Below, one piece after another: positions 1 to 8,222 of a DNA stretch of 64,000 nucleotides; position 1 is the stretch's first letter; each line of letters starts with the position of its first letter. Both the position numbers and the translations under genes were made by a program. The DNA comes from Microbacterium proteolyticum (GTDB lineage: Bacteria > Actinomycetota > Actinomycetes > Actinomycetales > Microbacteriaceae). The notes below the pieces were generated by a model. That model saw nothing but the letters and a program-made list of their open reading frames with translations. It was not told the origin of the DNA and did no database searches. The DNA lies in NCBI RefSeq assembly GCF_029639405.1, contig NZ_CP121274.1:1116001-1180000 (forward strand). The letters run 5' to 3'.

Positions 1-170
1 TGCAGCTGGGTGCTGCGGGCGAGCGAACCCGACCCCCACACCACCTTCACATCCGGCGCGGTCAGCAACGCGGACGTGAAGGTGTCGCGACGGTCACGGG
101 CAATCTGCACGACCTTCACATCCGCGTCGACAACCGACTGCAGGGTAGCGAAAGACTCGAGAACCGTCAT
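1..170 (-). CDS. Nucleotidyltransferase-fold protein, N-terminal part only (runs off the left edge)
   Basis: An open frame starts at ATG 168-170 and continues past base 1, giving 56 visible residues. A purine-rich GGAGAGG lies a few bases upstream. The visible protein begins MTVLESFATLQ and ends with WGSGSLARSTQL. The GSGSLARST stretch matches the GS-x-x-R-x-T signature that follows the first strand of polymerase-beta-type nucleotidyltransferases, including CD-NTases and kanamycin or tRNA nucleotidyltransferase-like proteins. The metal-binding DxD that should follow is outside the window, so the class and substrate cannot be assigned. It is transcribed away from dnaB. A role in defence (CBASS) is only one possibility. 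Confidence 0.6.
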   Translation of the reverse strand, partial: MTVLESFATLQSVVDADVKVVQIARDRRDTFTSALLTAPDVKVVWGSGSLARSTQL

Positions 171-300
171 GGAGCACCTCTCCCCAGCGGCCCGGGTGCG
201 GGCGCTGATTCAGCGTACGGCCGACCTCGGACATCTTGCGGAAGAGTCGCCGTCTCTCGTCCCGCATACTCGGCGCCCTCACGTCCGACTACATGCAGCG

Positions 301-350
301 TTCTCAGGAACATGGCGGATCCGCCATTTGTCCGCCACTTCATCTGAGAA
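301..350. promoter_or_regulatory. Nested palindromes upstream of the nucleotidyltransferase gene
   Basis: A perfect 16-bp palindrome ATGGCGGATCCGCCAT lies at 312-327. It is framed by an outer inverted pair, TTCTCAG at 301-307 and CTGAGAA at 344-350. Further TCCGCCA copies lie at 331-337 and 351-357. The cluster sits about 140-190 bp before the start of the leftward gene at 170 and just beyond the dnaB stop, so it could be an operator or a dnaB terminator region. No promoter hexamers are obvious. Confidence 0.4.
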
Positions 351-383
351 TCCGCCATCTTCGCCGAGAACCTACAGAACCGA

Positions 384-1754
384 CTACATCCCCGGCGCCA
401 TGTCAGCGAACCGTGAGTAGTGGCCCTGGAACGCCACGGTGATCGTGTCGGTCGGACCGTTACGGTGCTTCGCCACGATTAGGTCGGCCTCACCGGCACG
501 CGGCGAGTCCTTCTCGTACGCGGCCTCACGGTGGAGGAGCACGACCATGTCGGCATCCTGCTCGATCGACCCCGACTCACGCAGGTCGGACAGGGCCGGC
601 TTCTTGTCGGCGCGCTGCTCGGCACCACGGTTCAGCTGCGACAGCGCGATGACCGGAACCTGCAGCTCCTTCGCCATCAGCTTCAGCGCACGCGAGAACT
701 CACTGACCTCTTGCTGACGCGACTCGACGCGCTTACCGCTCGTGAGCAGCTGCAGGTAGTCGATGACGACCATCTTCAGACCCTCGCGCTGCTTCAGGCG
801 ACGGCACTTCGCCCGGATCTCGACCAGCGTCATGTTCGGGCTGTCGTCGATGTACAGGGGGGCGTCGTTGATGCGACCGCGGGTCGACGCGACGGTCGTC
901 CAGTCGCGCGAGTCGAGCGTTCCCTTGCGCATGCTCTGCAGCGGGATCGATCCCTCGGCGCTCAGCAGGCGCATCGCGATCTCGCTGCGCCCCATCTCGA
1001 GCGAGAAGAAGATGCAGGGCGCGTTCGACTTGATCGCGGCGGCGCGGGCGAAGTCGAGCGCGAGCGTCGACTTACCCATGGCGGGACGCGCGGCGAGCAC
1101 GATCATCTGACCCGGGTGCAGACCGTTGGTCAGCTGGTCGAGGCCCGCGAACCCGGTCGGGATGCCGGTCATCGATCCGTCGCGACCGCGAGCGGCCTCG
1201 ATCTCTTCGACCGCGGCATCCACGGCCATCGTCAGGGGGATGTAGTCCTCGGCGCTGTCGTCGCCCGAGACGTTGTAGATCTCGGCCTGCGCGCTGTTGA
1301 CGAGCTCGGTCGGGTCGCCCTCGCCCGCGTAGCCCATCTGCACGATGCGCGTGCCCGCCTCGACCAGGCGGCGCAGCAGCGCGCGCTCGGCGACGATCGA
1401 GGCGTAGTAGCCGGCGTTGGCGGCCGTCGGCACGATCGAGGTGAGCGTGTGCAGGTAATCAGCACCACCGGCCCGCTGCAGCTCGCCGGTCTTGATGAGC
1501 TCGTCGGTGACGGCGACGACGTCGGTCGGCTCACCGTGCGAGTACAGCGTGAGGATTGCCTCGAAGATCAGCTCGTGCTTCGGCACGTAGAAGTCGGGCC
1601 CGCGGAGCGTCTCGATGACGTCGGCCACGGCGTCCTTCGACAGCAACATGCCGCCCAGGGCGCTCTGCTCCGCCAGGATGTCGTGCGGCGGGGTGCGCTC
1701 CGGCCGCGGCGACGACCCTCCGAGACGCTCGTTGGCGATGTCGGTGATCGACAC
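384..1754 (-). CDS. dnaB: Replicative DNA helicase DnaB
   Basis: RecA-fold 5'-3' helicase that unwinds DNA at the replication fork as a hexamer. The N-terminal all-alpha domain covers roughly residues 20-120. The Walker A motif ARPAMGKST is near residue 222-230, the Walker B region reads VVIDYLQLL, and the H4-like ALSQLNR and arginine-rich C-terminal motifs are present. Length about 456 residues is normal and the gene is intact without an intein. I prefer GTG 1754 because AAGGAG at 1760-1765 then has a 5-nt spacer; an in-frame GTG at 1760 would overlap that ribosome binding site. It lies downstream of rpsF-ssb-rpsR-rplI, as in other actinobacteria, but about 5.6 kb away. The region upstream carries DnaA-box-like sites. 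Confidence 0.97.
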   Translation of the reverse strand: MSITDIANERLGGSSPRPERTPPHDILAEQSALGGMLLSKDAVADVIETLRGPDFYVPKHELIFEAILTLYSHGEPTDVVAVTDELIKTGELQRAGGADYLHTLTSIVPTAANAGYYASIVAERALLRRLVEAGTRIVQMGYAGEGDPTELVNSAQAEIYNVSGDDSAEDYIPLTMAVDAAVEEIEAARGRDGSMTGIPTGFAGLDQLTNGLHPGQMIVLAARPAMGKSTLALDFARAAAIKSNAPCIFFSLEMGRSEIAMRLLSAEGSIPLQSMRKGTLDSRDWTTVASTRGRINDAPLYIDDSPNMTLVEIRAKCRRLKQREGLKMVVIDYLQLLTSGKRVESRQQEVSEFSRALKLMAKELQVPVIALSQLNRGAEQRADKKPALSDLRESGSIEQDADMVVLLHREAAYEKDSPRAGEADLIVAKHRNGPTDTITVAFQGHYSRFADMAPGM

Positions 1755-1949
1755 AGGCACTCCTTCTCAGTTTCGGACGCACTCCCCCACCGGCCGATTC
1801 GCGCACGTGAAGCGCAATCGACGCATCGGATGACGACCTCGGGCAGCATCGAATCACCGACCTCCGACATCGACGCGCGTGAGTGGAGCGGGTGTGCCCG
1901 ATGGGATGCACCCACGCTAAGGACCACCCCTCCTCCACGCAAACAGCCC

Positions 1950-2149
1950 TGTGGATAACTCTGTGGACAGCTTGAGAGAAACGCCGCGATTGCTGTGCAC
2001 AACTCCTGTGGACAACTCCGTGGATGATGTGGAAACTGCCTTGCTAAGATGCTTCTGACCTGGGCTTTATCTCTCCACAGGAAAGCTGTGGGAATCCTGG
2101 TTGAAGCATGGGTTGAAGGTTGCTCGACTTGACAAAAGTGTGTGGACAA
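1950..2149. promoter_or_regulatory. Cluster of DnaA-box-like sites upstream of dnaB
   Basis: Nine-base sites in the same orientation include TGTGGATAA at 1950-1958 (complement of TTATCCACA) and TGTGGACAA at 2007-2015 and 2141-2149 (complement of TTGTCCACA, the actinobacterial consensus). Weaker ones are TGTGGACAG at 1962, TGTGCACAA at 1994, CGTGGATGA at 2019 and TGTGGAAAC at 2028. One opposite-strand site, CTCTCCACA, is at 2071. Several start 9-13 bp apart, as in DnaA-binding arrays. The chromosomal origin is expected off the right edge, so this is more likely a regulatory or DnaA-titrating cluster than oriC. Confidence 0.65.
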
Positions 2150-2310
2150 CACGGGGGATAACTTCGCGGAACAGCTAGTGAGAACCGCGGCGGCTGTCAA
2201 GTTATGTTCACGTGCGGCGTGTCGGTCGGTTCCCCGGTCGACACCGCGTGGTAACTGGGCGTTCCCTGAGCCTCTGGCCTTCTCCGGGGGACCGGCGTAA
2301 AGTCGCCCGC

Positions 2311-2339
2311 CATAGACACGTCATAGGCGAGTGTCTATG
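2311..2339 (+). promoter_or_regulatory. Stem-loop in front of the secreted-protein gene
   Basis: CATAGACAC at 2311-2319 and GTGTCTATG at 2331-2339 form perfect 9-bp arms around an 11-nt loop. The structure ends seven bases before the ribosome binding site GGGGAG at 2347-2352. It could be an operator or an mRNA leader hairpin. Confidence 0.5.
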
Positions 2340-2357
2340 GACTTTGGGGAGTCAGAC

Positions 2358-3392
2358 ATGGATGCCGTGACCCGGCGAAGCGCGATCCCGGCGCTCCGCG
2401 TGCTCGGGTGGGCGTTCGTCGCGGCACTGGCCTGGGTCTTCCTCTCCCTCTCTTTCTCGTCGTCCTCCGCGTCGGCGAACGACGACTCCGGCTCCGGTCT
2501 CCTCGGTCTCGTCTCCGACACCGTGAACAGCACCACCGGGGCGGTCGGCGGCGTGGTCGACGACACCGTGGCATCCGTGGTCCAGACGGTCGAGCCCGTG
2601 ACGGCCCCCGTCGCAGAGGTCGTCCCCGCGCCCGTGAGCGAGCCGGTCCGCGCGGTCACCGAGACCACGGTCGACACCGTGAACACCGTGGTCGGCACGG
2701 TCAACGACACCGCGGCGAGCGCCGTCGACACGGTCACCGACACCGTGTCGGACGTCGCCTCGTCGGAGGTCGTCGGAACGATCGTCACCCCGGTGGTCGA
2801 CACCGTCGTCGCGGTCCCGGTCGTGGGCGGAATCGTCTCCGGTATCGGCCTCGACGACGTCGTCACCGGCGTGGTCGACACCGTCGACGGGACCCTCCCG
2901 GTGGTCGTCGGAACGGCGCCGTCCACCGACCCGATCCTCCCCACCCTCCCGGGCGGCGGCTCGCTCCCCGGCGTCGGCCTCGACCCTTCGACGCCGACGC
3001 ACGCCGATCCGCTCGCCGAGGTCTTCGTCCCGGCTCCCGCCACGGCATCCGCAGCCCTTCCCGCGGCCGTGCCGAGCGCCATCGACGCCACGGCCGCGCG
3101 CGTCGAAGCCGCCACGGAAGCCTTCGCCGCGACCGCGACGGGCAGCGTCCCGGGCCACACCTCCGCCCACGGCACCACGCCGCCCACCGAGACGCCCGTC
3201 GGCTACGGCCTGGGCGATGGCATCCCGGGTTCGGCTTCGGCATCCTTCGCGTCCGGCGCCGGCGGGCCCACCGCCGCGTGCCTCGACGACCGTTCCGGCG
3301 CGCCGACCTTCGTTCTTCTCTTCCGCAGCGCACTCGTCGACGACGATCTCCCCGGCGCTCCCACCTTCGCCACCGACGTCTCCCCTGACTGA
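2358..3392 (+). CDS. Secreted low-complexity Val/Thr/Asp-rich protein
   Basis: About 344 residues from ATG 2358, chosen because GGGGAG precedes it by about six bases; in-frame GTG 2331 and ATG 2337 lie inside the upstream hairpin. An arginine-containing N-terminus and a hydrophobic segment (roughly residues 13-30) ending in SASAND form a signal peptide. The mature part is dominated by irregular repeats of the type VDTV, NTV and DDTV to about residue 200, then an Ala/Pro/Ser/Thr-rich region. No enzyme motif or sorting signal is visible. The neighbour downstream is a cell-wall-anchored repeat protein, so a surface role is plausible. I do not recognise the family. Confidence 0.7.
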   Translation: MDAVTRRSAIPALRVLGWAFVAALAWVFLSLSFSSSSASANDDSGSGLLGLVSDTVNSTTGAVGGVVDDTVASVVQTVEPVTAPVAEVVPAPVSEPVRAVTETTVDTVNTVVGTVNDTAASAVDTVTDTVSDVASSEVVGTIVTPVVDTVVAVPVVGGIVSGIGLDDVVTGVVDTVDGTLPVVVGTAPSTDPILPTLPGGGSLPGVGLDPSTPTHADPLAEVFVPAPATASAALPAAVPSAIDATAARVEAATEAFAATATGSVPGHTSAHGTTPPTETPVGYGLGDGIPGSASASFASGAGGPTAACLDDRSGAPTFVLLFRSALVDDDLPGAPTFATDVSPD

Positions 3393-3473
3393 GGCGGGCC
3401 GCGTCGTGCTCCGGCACGACAGACGGTCCCGCGCGTTCCGCGCACCTCATTCACAACTCAGGAGAGAACTCTC

Positions 3474-5090
3474 ATGCGCAAGATCTACTCGCGTGCCATC
3501 CTCGGCGCGCTGATCGGCGGCGGCTTGGCCGTCGTCGGAGCCGGCATGGCAAATGCCGCGGAGACGTCGGGCACCGACGGCCTCCTCTCGGGCGATCAGG
3601 CGATCATCTCGGTCGACCTGCCCGTCACCATCGGCGGCAACGCCGTGTCCGTCATCGGAGACAGCCATTCCTCGGATGCCGAGACCTCGGCGCCCGCGTC
3701 ACAGCCCGCGCCGGAAGCCAGCACCGACGGAAGCGACAGCATCCTCGGCGGCAACCAGGGCCTCGTCTCGGTGGATGTGCCCGTGACCGTCGGCGGCAAC
3801 GCCGTGTCGGTCATCGGCGACAGCCACTCGTCGGACGCGGACACCACGGGCGGCTCGGCCTCTGGCGGCTCGGGCGACGTCACCACCGACGGCACCGACA
3901 GCCTCGGCGGCGGCAACCAGGTCGAGGCTCCGGTCTCGGCGCCCGTCACCGTCGGCGGCAACGCCGTCTCGGTCATCGGCGACAGCCACACCGAGGATGC
4001 CACCACCACCGGCGGCTCCACGGGTGGCGGCGCCGGCGACATCGAGACGGACGGCACCGACAGCGTGCTCGGCGGCAACCAGGCCGTCCTGCCCGTCTCG
4101 GTTCCCGTCACCATCGGCGGCAACGCCGTATCGGTCATCGGAGACAGCCACACCGAGGATGCCACCACCACCGGCGGCGGCTCGGGCGGCGGCTCCACCT
4201 CGGGCGGCGGCGTCGGCGACGTCGAGACCGACGGCACCGACAGCCTCGGTGGCGGCAACCAGCTGATCGCCCCGATCAGCCTGCCCGTAACGATCGGCGG
4301 AAACGCCGTGTCCGGCATCGGAGACAGCCACACCGAGGACGCCACCACCACCGGCGGCGGCTCCACGGGCGGCGTCGGCGACGTCACCACCGACGGCACC
4401 GACAGCATCCTCGGCGGCAACCAGGCGATCCTCCCGATCAGCCTCCCCGTCACGATCGGCGGCAACGCGGTCTCCGGCATCGGAGACAGCCACACCGAGA
4501 ACGCCACCACCACCGGCGGCGGCTCCGCTGGCCTGATCGGCGACGTCACCACCGACGGCACCGACAGCATCCTCGGCGGCAACCAGGCGATCCTCCCGAT
4601 CAGCCTCCCCGTCACCATCGGCGGCAACGCGGTGTCGATCATCGGCGACAGCACCACGACGGGTTCGGAGACCGGAACCCCGGGAACGCCGGGAACGCCC
4701 GGCACCCCCGGCACCCCGGGCACCCCCGGAACCCCCGGCACGCCCGGAACCCCGGGCACCCCCGGCACCCCCGGCACCCCGGGCACCCCCGGAACCCCCG
4801 GCACCCCCGGCACCCCGGGCACCCCCGGAACCCCCGGCACCCCCGGAACCCCGGGCACCCCCGGAACGCCCGGCACCCCCGGAACGCCCGGAACCCCCGG
4901 AACGTCCGGCGTGACCGGCTCGGTCGCCTCAGTGTCGTCGGCGTCGGCGGTGTCGTCGACGGCCGCGGCTCAGGGTTCGCTCGCCGTCACCGGAGTCAGC
5001 GGCGGCATGGTGTGGGGTCTGCTCACCGCAGCTCTGCTCCTGCTGGCCATCGGAGGGGCGCTGGTCATCCGTCGCCGCCTCACTGCCTGA
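3474..5090 (+). CDS. Chaplin-like repeat surface protein with collagen-like stalk and LAxTG-type sorting signal
   Basis: 538 residues; AGGAGAG precedes ATG 3474. A signal peptide ends near residue 29 (MANAAE). Seven repeats of about 30 residues follow, with the core GGNQ...[15 protein letters not shown], joined by Gly/Thr/Ser/Asp-rich linkers. The core resembles the chaplin domain of Streptomyces (GN-x-x-x-x-PV...PV-x-x-CGN...V-x-x-IG) but every repeat lacks the cysteines. A stretch of 25 GTP tripeptides (4674-4898) forms a stalk. The C-terminus has LAVTG at residues 503-507, a hydrophobic segment and RRR, a sortase signal of the LAxTG kind used by class E sortases for long chaplins. I infer a wall-anchored, possibly amyloid-forming surface protein. 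No sortase gene is in the window. Confidence 0.85.
   Translation: MRKIYSRAILGALIGGGLAVVGAGMANAAETSGTDGLLSGDQAIISVDLPVTIGGNAVSVIGDSHSSDAETSAPASQPAPEASTDGSDSILGGNQGLVSVDVPVTVGGNAVSVIGDSHSSDADTTGGSASGGSGDVTTDGTDSLGGGNQVEAPVSAPVTVGGNAVSVIGDSHTEDATTTGGSTGGGAGDIETDGTDSVLGGNQAVLPVSVPVTIGGNAVSVIGDSHTEDATTTGGGSGGGSTSGGGVGDVETDGTDSLGGGNQLIAPISLPVTIGGNAVSGIGDSHTEDATTTGGGSTGGVGDVTTDGTDSILGGNQAILPISLPVTIGGNAVSGIGDSHTENATTTGGGSAGLIGDVTTDGTDSILGGNQAILPISLPVTIGGNAVSIIGDSTTTGSETGTPGTPGTPGTPGTPGTPGTPGTPGTPGTPGTPGTPGTPGTPGTPGTPGTPGTPGTPGTPGTPGTPGTPGTPGTPGTSGVTGSVASVSSASAVSSTAAAQGSLAVTGVSGGMVWGLLTAALLLLAIGGALVIRRRLTA
4674..4898 (+). repeat. Tandem 9-bp repeat, 25 units encoding Gly-Thr-Pro
   Basis: 225 bp of GGN-ACN-CCN units differing mainly in third bases, for example GGAACCCCG and GGCACCCCC. 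Such an array can change length by slippage, which would alter the reach of the surface protein. Confidence 0.9.
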
Positions 5091-5100
5091 CACCCGTTGA

Positions 5101-5120
5101 GGAGGGGCTTCGGCCTCTCC
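5101..5120 (+). terminator. Probable terminator of the chaplin-like gene
   Basis: GGAGGGGC, loop TTCG, GCCTCTCC: eight pairs including one G-T, with a stable tetraloop, starting 11 bases after the stop codon. There is no run of T after it. Confidence 0.5.
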
Positions 5121-5230
5121 CGACGGGGCACCGGATGCCGTGACTCATTGGGGGCATGGCATCCGGTGTCCGGCATGTCCGGCGTCGGCGGTCCGGTCGA
5201 CGCCGCGACCGGGATCGCGCCCCGCACGGC

Positions 5231-5294
5231 CGGAGGGGATTCGGCGGAGGAGCGAAACCCACAGCGGCATCCTCCCTCCGCCGAATCCCCTCCG
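5231..5294. repeat. Long inverted repeat between convergent genes
   Basis: Perfect 20-bp arms at 5231-5250 and 5275-5294 (left arm begins CGGAGGGGATTCGG) around a 24-nt loop. It lies between the ends of the rightward chaplin-like gene and the leftward cupin gene and could end transcription in both directions. A second pair, CCGGATGCC at 5131-5139 and GGCATCCGG at 5158-5166, lies just before it. Confidence 0.75.
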
Positions 5295-5360
5295 CTCGCG
5301 CGGCTCAGCACGGCCCCCGCGCGACTCCGAGGCCGCGACCCGAACGCGCCGCGCAACGAC

Positions 5361-5792
5361 TCAGTCGGCGAGGCGCCAGTCCTCGAAGCTGAACCCCGGC
5401 GAGACGAGGCAGCTCACGACCGCTTCGGCATCGTCGACGAGACGCGCCGACTGCCACACGCCCGCGGGGACGGTCGCCTGCAGCCTCTCCCCCGCCGCGA
5501 GGTCCGCACCGAGGACGACCGGGACAGCATCCGAAGGCGCAGCCCCGTCGCCGCCGAACGACAGCTCGAGGCGGCCCGGTCCGTGCCACAGCCACACCTC
5601 GTCGCTGGTGACGACGTGCCACGCGCTGTGCTCGCCCGGGGTCAGCAGGTAGTGGATCAGCGTCGCCGCGGGACGCGCACCCGCGGAGGTGTCGACCGCG
5701 TACGTACCGGTCCACATGCGGCGGAACCATCCGCCCTCGGGGTGCTGCTCGAGGTCGAGCAGCCGGGCGGTGGTGGGGCGGTCGTCAGTCAC
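5361..5792 (-). CDS. DUF985-family cupin protein
   Basis: 143 residues, the usual length. It matches the DUF985 cupin pattern: LEQHPEGGWFRR near the N-terminus, TLIHYLL, HVVTSDEVWLWHGPG in the barrel, the later PAGVWQSAR, and an end reading SCLVSPGFSFEDWRL. The enzymatic role of the family is not settled. GTG 5792 overlaps the end of the upstream amidohydrolase by eight bases, so the two are probably translationally coupled. Confidence 0.85.
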   Translation of the reverse strand: MTDDRPTTARLLDLEQHPEGGWFRRMWTGTYAVDTSAGARPAATLIHYLLTPGEHSAWHVVTSDEVWLWHGPGRLELSFGGDGAAPSDAVPVVLGADLAAGERLQATVPAGVWQSARLVDDAEAVVSCLVSPGFSFEDWRLAD

Positions 5793-7110
5793 GGGACACT
5801 CCGGTCTCTCGGGTGAAAGCGGGGGATGCGACGCGCACTTCGCCGTCGATGAACGTCGCGGCCGCGCGCCCGGCGCCGTCGACCACGAGGTGCTCGATCA
5901 TGTCGTCGGCGGCGGCCATGTCGACGTCGAAGAACGCGAGGTCGGCGACGGCACCCACCGCGAGGTAGCCGGTGCGCTGCGGCCCGGTGTCGAGTCCCAT
6001 GGCGTGGGCTCCCCCGAGCGTCGCGGCGCGCAGCAGCAGCGCCGACAGGTCGCGGTGGGCGTAGCCCTGGTGCCGCGCGAGGCGGTGCAGCGCGGCCACG
6101 TCGCCCAGCAGGTCCAGCGACGGAGACGACGACAGCGAGTCGGTGCCGACCGCGATCGCGTTGCCCTCCACGAGGTACGCCGCGACGGGCGGCTCATCGA
6201 GCCCGATCACGGCGTTCGACCGCGGACACAGCGCGACGGTCGTCCCCCGCTGCCGCAGCACCGACCGGTCGCGGGCCGTCATGTAGACGCCGTGGGCGAT
6301 GTGGCAGTCGGGTCCGAGCACGCCGAGCTCGTCGACGAACTCCGTCGCCCCCGTGCCGAAGCCCTCATCGCGCAGCGCCTGGAAGCTCGCCGGACGCCGC
6401 TCCCGCCACGGCAGCGCCTCGCCGTGCTCGAGCTCGAACGCGGCCTCGCCGAGGTGGATGTGCAACCGGCTCCCCCGCTCGCGCACGATGTCGGGGATCT
6501 CCAGCAGCGGCTCGACGTCGAGCGAGTACGGAGCGTGCGGCGACAGGCCGGTTCCGGGCGGCGACGGCAGCGAGTCCAGCCGCGCCTCGACCTCGGCCCT
6601 CCCCCGCTCGGCCCACGCGGCGTTGGTCCAGCTCATCACCTCCCAGTAGGTGATGCCGTGCAGCCGCGCATCGTGCAGCGCGGATGCCGCCTCGACGTCG
6701 GTCACGATGTCGGCCACCGCGGTCGTGCCGGCGGCGATCATCTGCGCGGCGCCCGCCCTGGCATCCATCGCCCAATCCAGGCCCGACTCGTAGACCGGCT
6801 GGAAGGCCGCGGCCCAGTCCTCGAACCCGGTGTAGGAGCCGCGCCCGACCTCGGCCATGCCGGTGTACTGGAGGTGCGAGTGCGCGTTGACGAGGCCGGG
6901 CGTCAGGATGCCGGGCCAGTGCACCTCGTCGAAGTCGACGCCGCGCTGGCGCAGCTCGTGCCGCACCCACTCGCGGTCGCCGACGTGCCGGATGCGCCCG
7001 CCCGCGACGGCGATCGCCCCCTCGACGATCGGCGGGGCGGTGATCGGGACGACGAGGGATGCCGAATACAGCACGACCCGCGGGCGCTCGGGTGCGCGAT
7101 CGACGGTCAT
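5785..7110 (-). CDS. Metal-dependent amidohydrolase (nucleobase/adenosine deaminase-like)
   Basis: About 441 residues of the amidohydrolase superfamily. The metal ligands are visible: NAHSHLQY (HxH), then HIHLGEA, AHGVY and GTDSLSSSPSLDLLGD with the catalytic Asp. This pattern fits the SsnA/MtaD-like deaminase group, which acts on methylthioadenosine, guanine or related amines; the substrate cannot be told from sequence. ATG 7110 gives the usual N-terminus (MTVDRAPERPRVVLYSA). The preceding 290 bp hold a repeat element and the rplI terminator. Confidence 0.8.
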   Translation of the reverse strand: MTVDRAPERPRVVLYSASLVVPITAPPIVEGAIAVAGGRIRHVGDREWVRHELRQRGVDFDEVHWPGILTPGLVNAHSHLQYTGMAEVGRGSYTGFEDWAAAFQPVYESGLDWAMDARAGAAQMIAAGTTAVADIVTDVEAASALHDARLHGITYWEVMSWTNAAWAERGRAEVEARLDSLPSPPGTGLSPHAPYSLDVEPLLEIPDIVRERGSRLHIHLGEAAFELEHGEALPWRERRPASFQALRDEGFGTGATEFVDELGVLGPDCHIAHGVYMTARDRSVLRQRGTTVALCPRSNAVIGLDEPPVAAYLVEGNAIAVGTDSLSSSPSLDLLGDVAALHRLARHQGYAHRDLSALLLRAATLGGAHAMGLDTGPQRTGYLAVGAVADLAFFDVDMAAADDMIEHLVVDGAGRAAATFIDGEVRVASPAFTRETGVSRD

Positions 7111-7195
7111 GCTGCCCAGCCTAGGGACGCGGTGTGACGGCCGCGTGTCGCGAGGATCCCGCGCTGCCGCGTCACCCAACGCCGAAGCACAGCCC

Positions 7196-7262
7196 GTTTG
7201 GGGCGGATTCCGCGCATTGGGGCGCGCAATTCACGCCCCAAACGACGAATCACGCCCCAAAC
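7196..7262. repeat. Four-unit 19-bp-phased inverted repeat element, copy 1
   Basis: Four 10-bp units start exactly 19 bp apart: GTTTGGGGCG at 7196, CATTGGGGCG at 7215, then the inverse CGCCCCAAAC at 7234 and 7253. The 9-bp spacers often contain ATT or AAT. A second element with the same plan is at 39141-39207. Confidence 0.85.
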
Positions 7263-7353
7263 CCGAAACCGCAGCAACCGCAGCGCCCGCCGAAGCACCG
7301 CGACCACCGCAGCCAACGCAGCCGCAGCCGCCGACCCGCACCGCGCCAACGCA

Positions 7354-7392
7354 GAACGGCCCCGGTCCGCCGAAGCGGGACCGGGGCCGTTC
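7354..7392 (-). terminator. Terminator of the rpsF-ssb-rpsR-rplI operon
   Basis: Perfect 15-bp arms (7354-7368 and 7378-7392, left arm GAACGGCCCCGGTCC) with a 9-nt loop, 11 bp after the rplI stop. On the minus strand the second arm ends in GTTC, and TGCGTT follows, which is only a weak T-rich tail. Confidence 0.8.
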
Positions 7393-7403
7393 TCAGACGC
7401 GAA

Positions 7404-7856
7404 TTACTTCGCGGCGACCACCTGGAGGGTGATCACAGCGGTGAGGTCGTCGCGGAGGCGAACGGTCGCCTCGTGCTCGCCCACCGACTTGATCGCCGAG
7501 GTGATCTGGATCTTGCGCTTGTCGAGCTCACCGAGACCGGCGGCCTTGACCGCGTCGGCGACGTCGCCCGTCTTGACGGAACCGAACAGGCGGCCCTCGG
7601 CACCGGCCTTGACGGCCAGCTTGACGGTGTTCGACTCGAGCGTGTTCTTCAGGGCCACGGCCTCGTCGTGGTCGTGGATCGCGCGGGACTCGCGAGCGGC
7701 GCGGATCGACGCGACCTGCTTCTCGCCACCGCGGCTCCAGGACACGGCGAAGCCCTGCGGGATGAGGTAGTTACGGGCGTACCCGTTCTTGACCTCGACA
7801 ACATCACCGGCGCTACCGAGCCCGGTGACCTCATTCGTGAGAATCAGCTTTGCCAT
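7404..7856 (-). CDS. rplI: 50S ribosomal protein bL9
   Basis: 150 residues, the usual length. The N-terminal domain reads [33 protein letters not shown] in outline, with the family signature G-x2-GD-V-x-VK-x-GYARN-x-LIP, then a long connecting helix and a C-terminal rRNA-binding domain. It binds 23S rRNA. It is the last gene of the rpsF operon, ten bases after rpsR, followed by a strong hairpin terminator. Confidence 0.98.
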   Translation of the reverse strand: MAKLILTNEVTGLGSAGDVVEVKNGYARNYLIPQGFAVSWSRGGEKQVASIRAARESRAIHDHDEAVALKNTLESNTVKLAVKAGAEGRLFGSVKTGDVADAVKAAGLGELDKRKIQITSAIKSVGEHEATVRLRDDLTAVITLQVVAAK

Positions 7857-7866
7857 CGGGTGCTCC

Positions 7867-8121
7867 TTAGCGGCCGGCGCCGGCGTAGGGCAGGAGAGCC
7901 ATCTCGCGCGCGTTCTTGATGGCGCGGGCGATCAGACGCTGCTCCTGCACGGAGACACCGGTGATACGACGGGCGCGGATCTTGCCGCGCTCCGAGATGA
8001 ACTTGCGGAGGGTGGGGACGTCCTTGTAGTCGATGACGCCGACGCGGATCGCCTTCGCGGGGGCTGCGTTCTTCGCGCCCTTCCGCGGCTTGCGGCGGTC
8101 GCCAGTGGCCTTTCCAGCCAT
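7867..8121 (-). CDS. rpsR: 30S ribosomal protein bS18
   Basis: 84 residues from ATG 8121, preceded by GAAGGA. An earlier in-frame start is unlikely because the family begins at this point. The family core [26 protein letters not shown] is recognisable in sections. bS18 pairs with bS6 on the small-subunit platform. No CxxC zinc pair is present, so this is the zinc-independent form; the ending is LPYAGAGR. Confidence 0.97.
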   Translation of the reverse strand: MAGKATGDRRKPRKGAKNAAPAKAIRVGVIDYKDVPTLRKFISERGKIRARRITGVSVQEQRLIARAIKNAREMALLPYAGAGR

Positions 8122-8222
8122 GCTTCCTTCTTTCGTGTGGATTCGGATGCCGGGGGCGCTTGCGGCGTCCGGGCTCGGCATCCGGAATTTCGGGGGTCGT
8201 CACGCCCTGAGGCGTAGCGAGA

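Larger units (their letters stand above)
1755..2357. other. Divergent intergenic region between dnaB and a secreted-protein gene
   Basis: This 600-bp stretch has no convincing gene. It holds the ribosome binding site of dnaB, a 200-bp group of DnaA-box-like sequences, a visibly AT-richer part around 2040-2160, and a 9-bp stem-loop in front of the rightward gene. Promoters for both directions must lie here, but I cannot place their hexamers with confidence. Confidence 0.6.

Noticed and set aside
384..1754. Intein in dnaB
   Set aside because: dnaB often hosts inteins, but the Walker A region and later motifs are continuous and the length is normal.
1950..2160. Chromosomal replication origin
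   Set aside because: DnaA boxes are present, but dnaA, dnaN, rpmH and the parAB-rsmG context place oriC beyond the right edge, and this region is flanked by dnaB and a surface-protein gene.
2352..3188. Two minus-strand frames opposite the Val/Thr-rich secreted protein
   Set aside because: The plus-strand frame has a proper ribosome binding site and signal peptide, and the opposite frames are low-complexity shadows of its repeats.
3596..4876. Long minus-strand frame reading Pro-Gly-Val repeats opposite the chaplin-like gene
   Set aside because: It is the complement of the GTP and chaplin repeats; it has no ribosome binding site, signal peptide or independent similarity.
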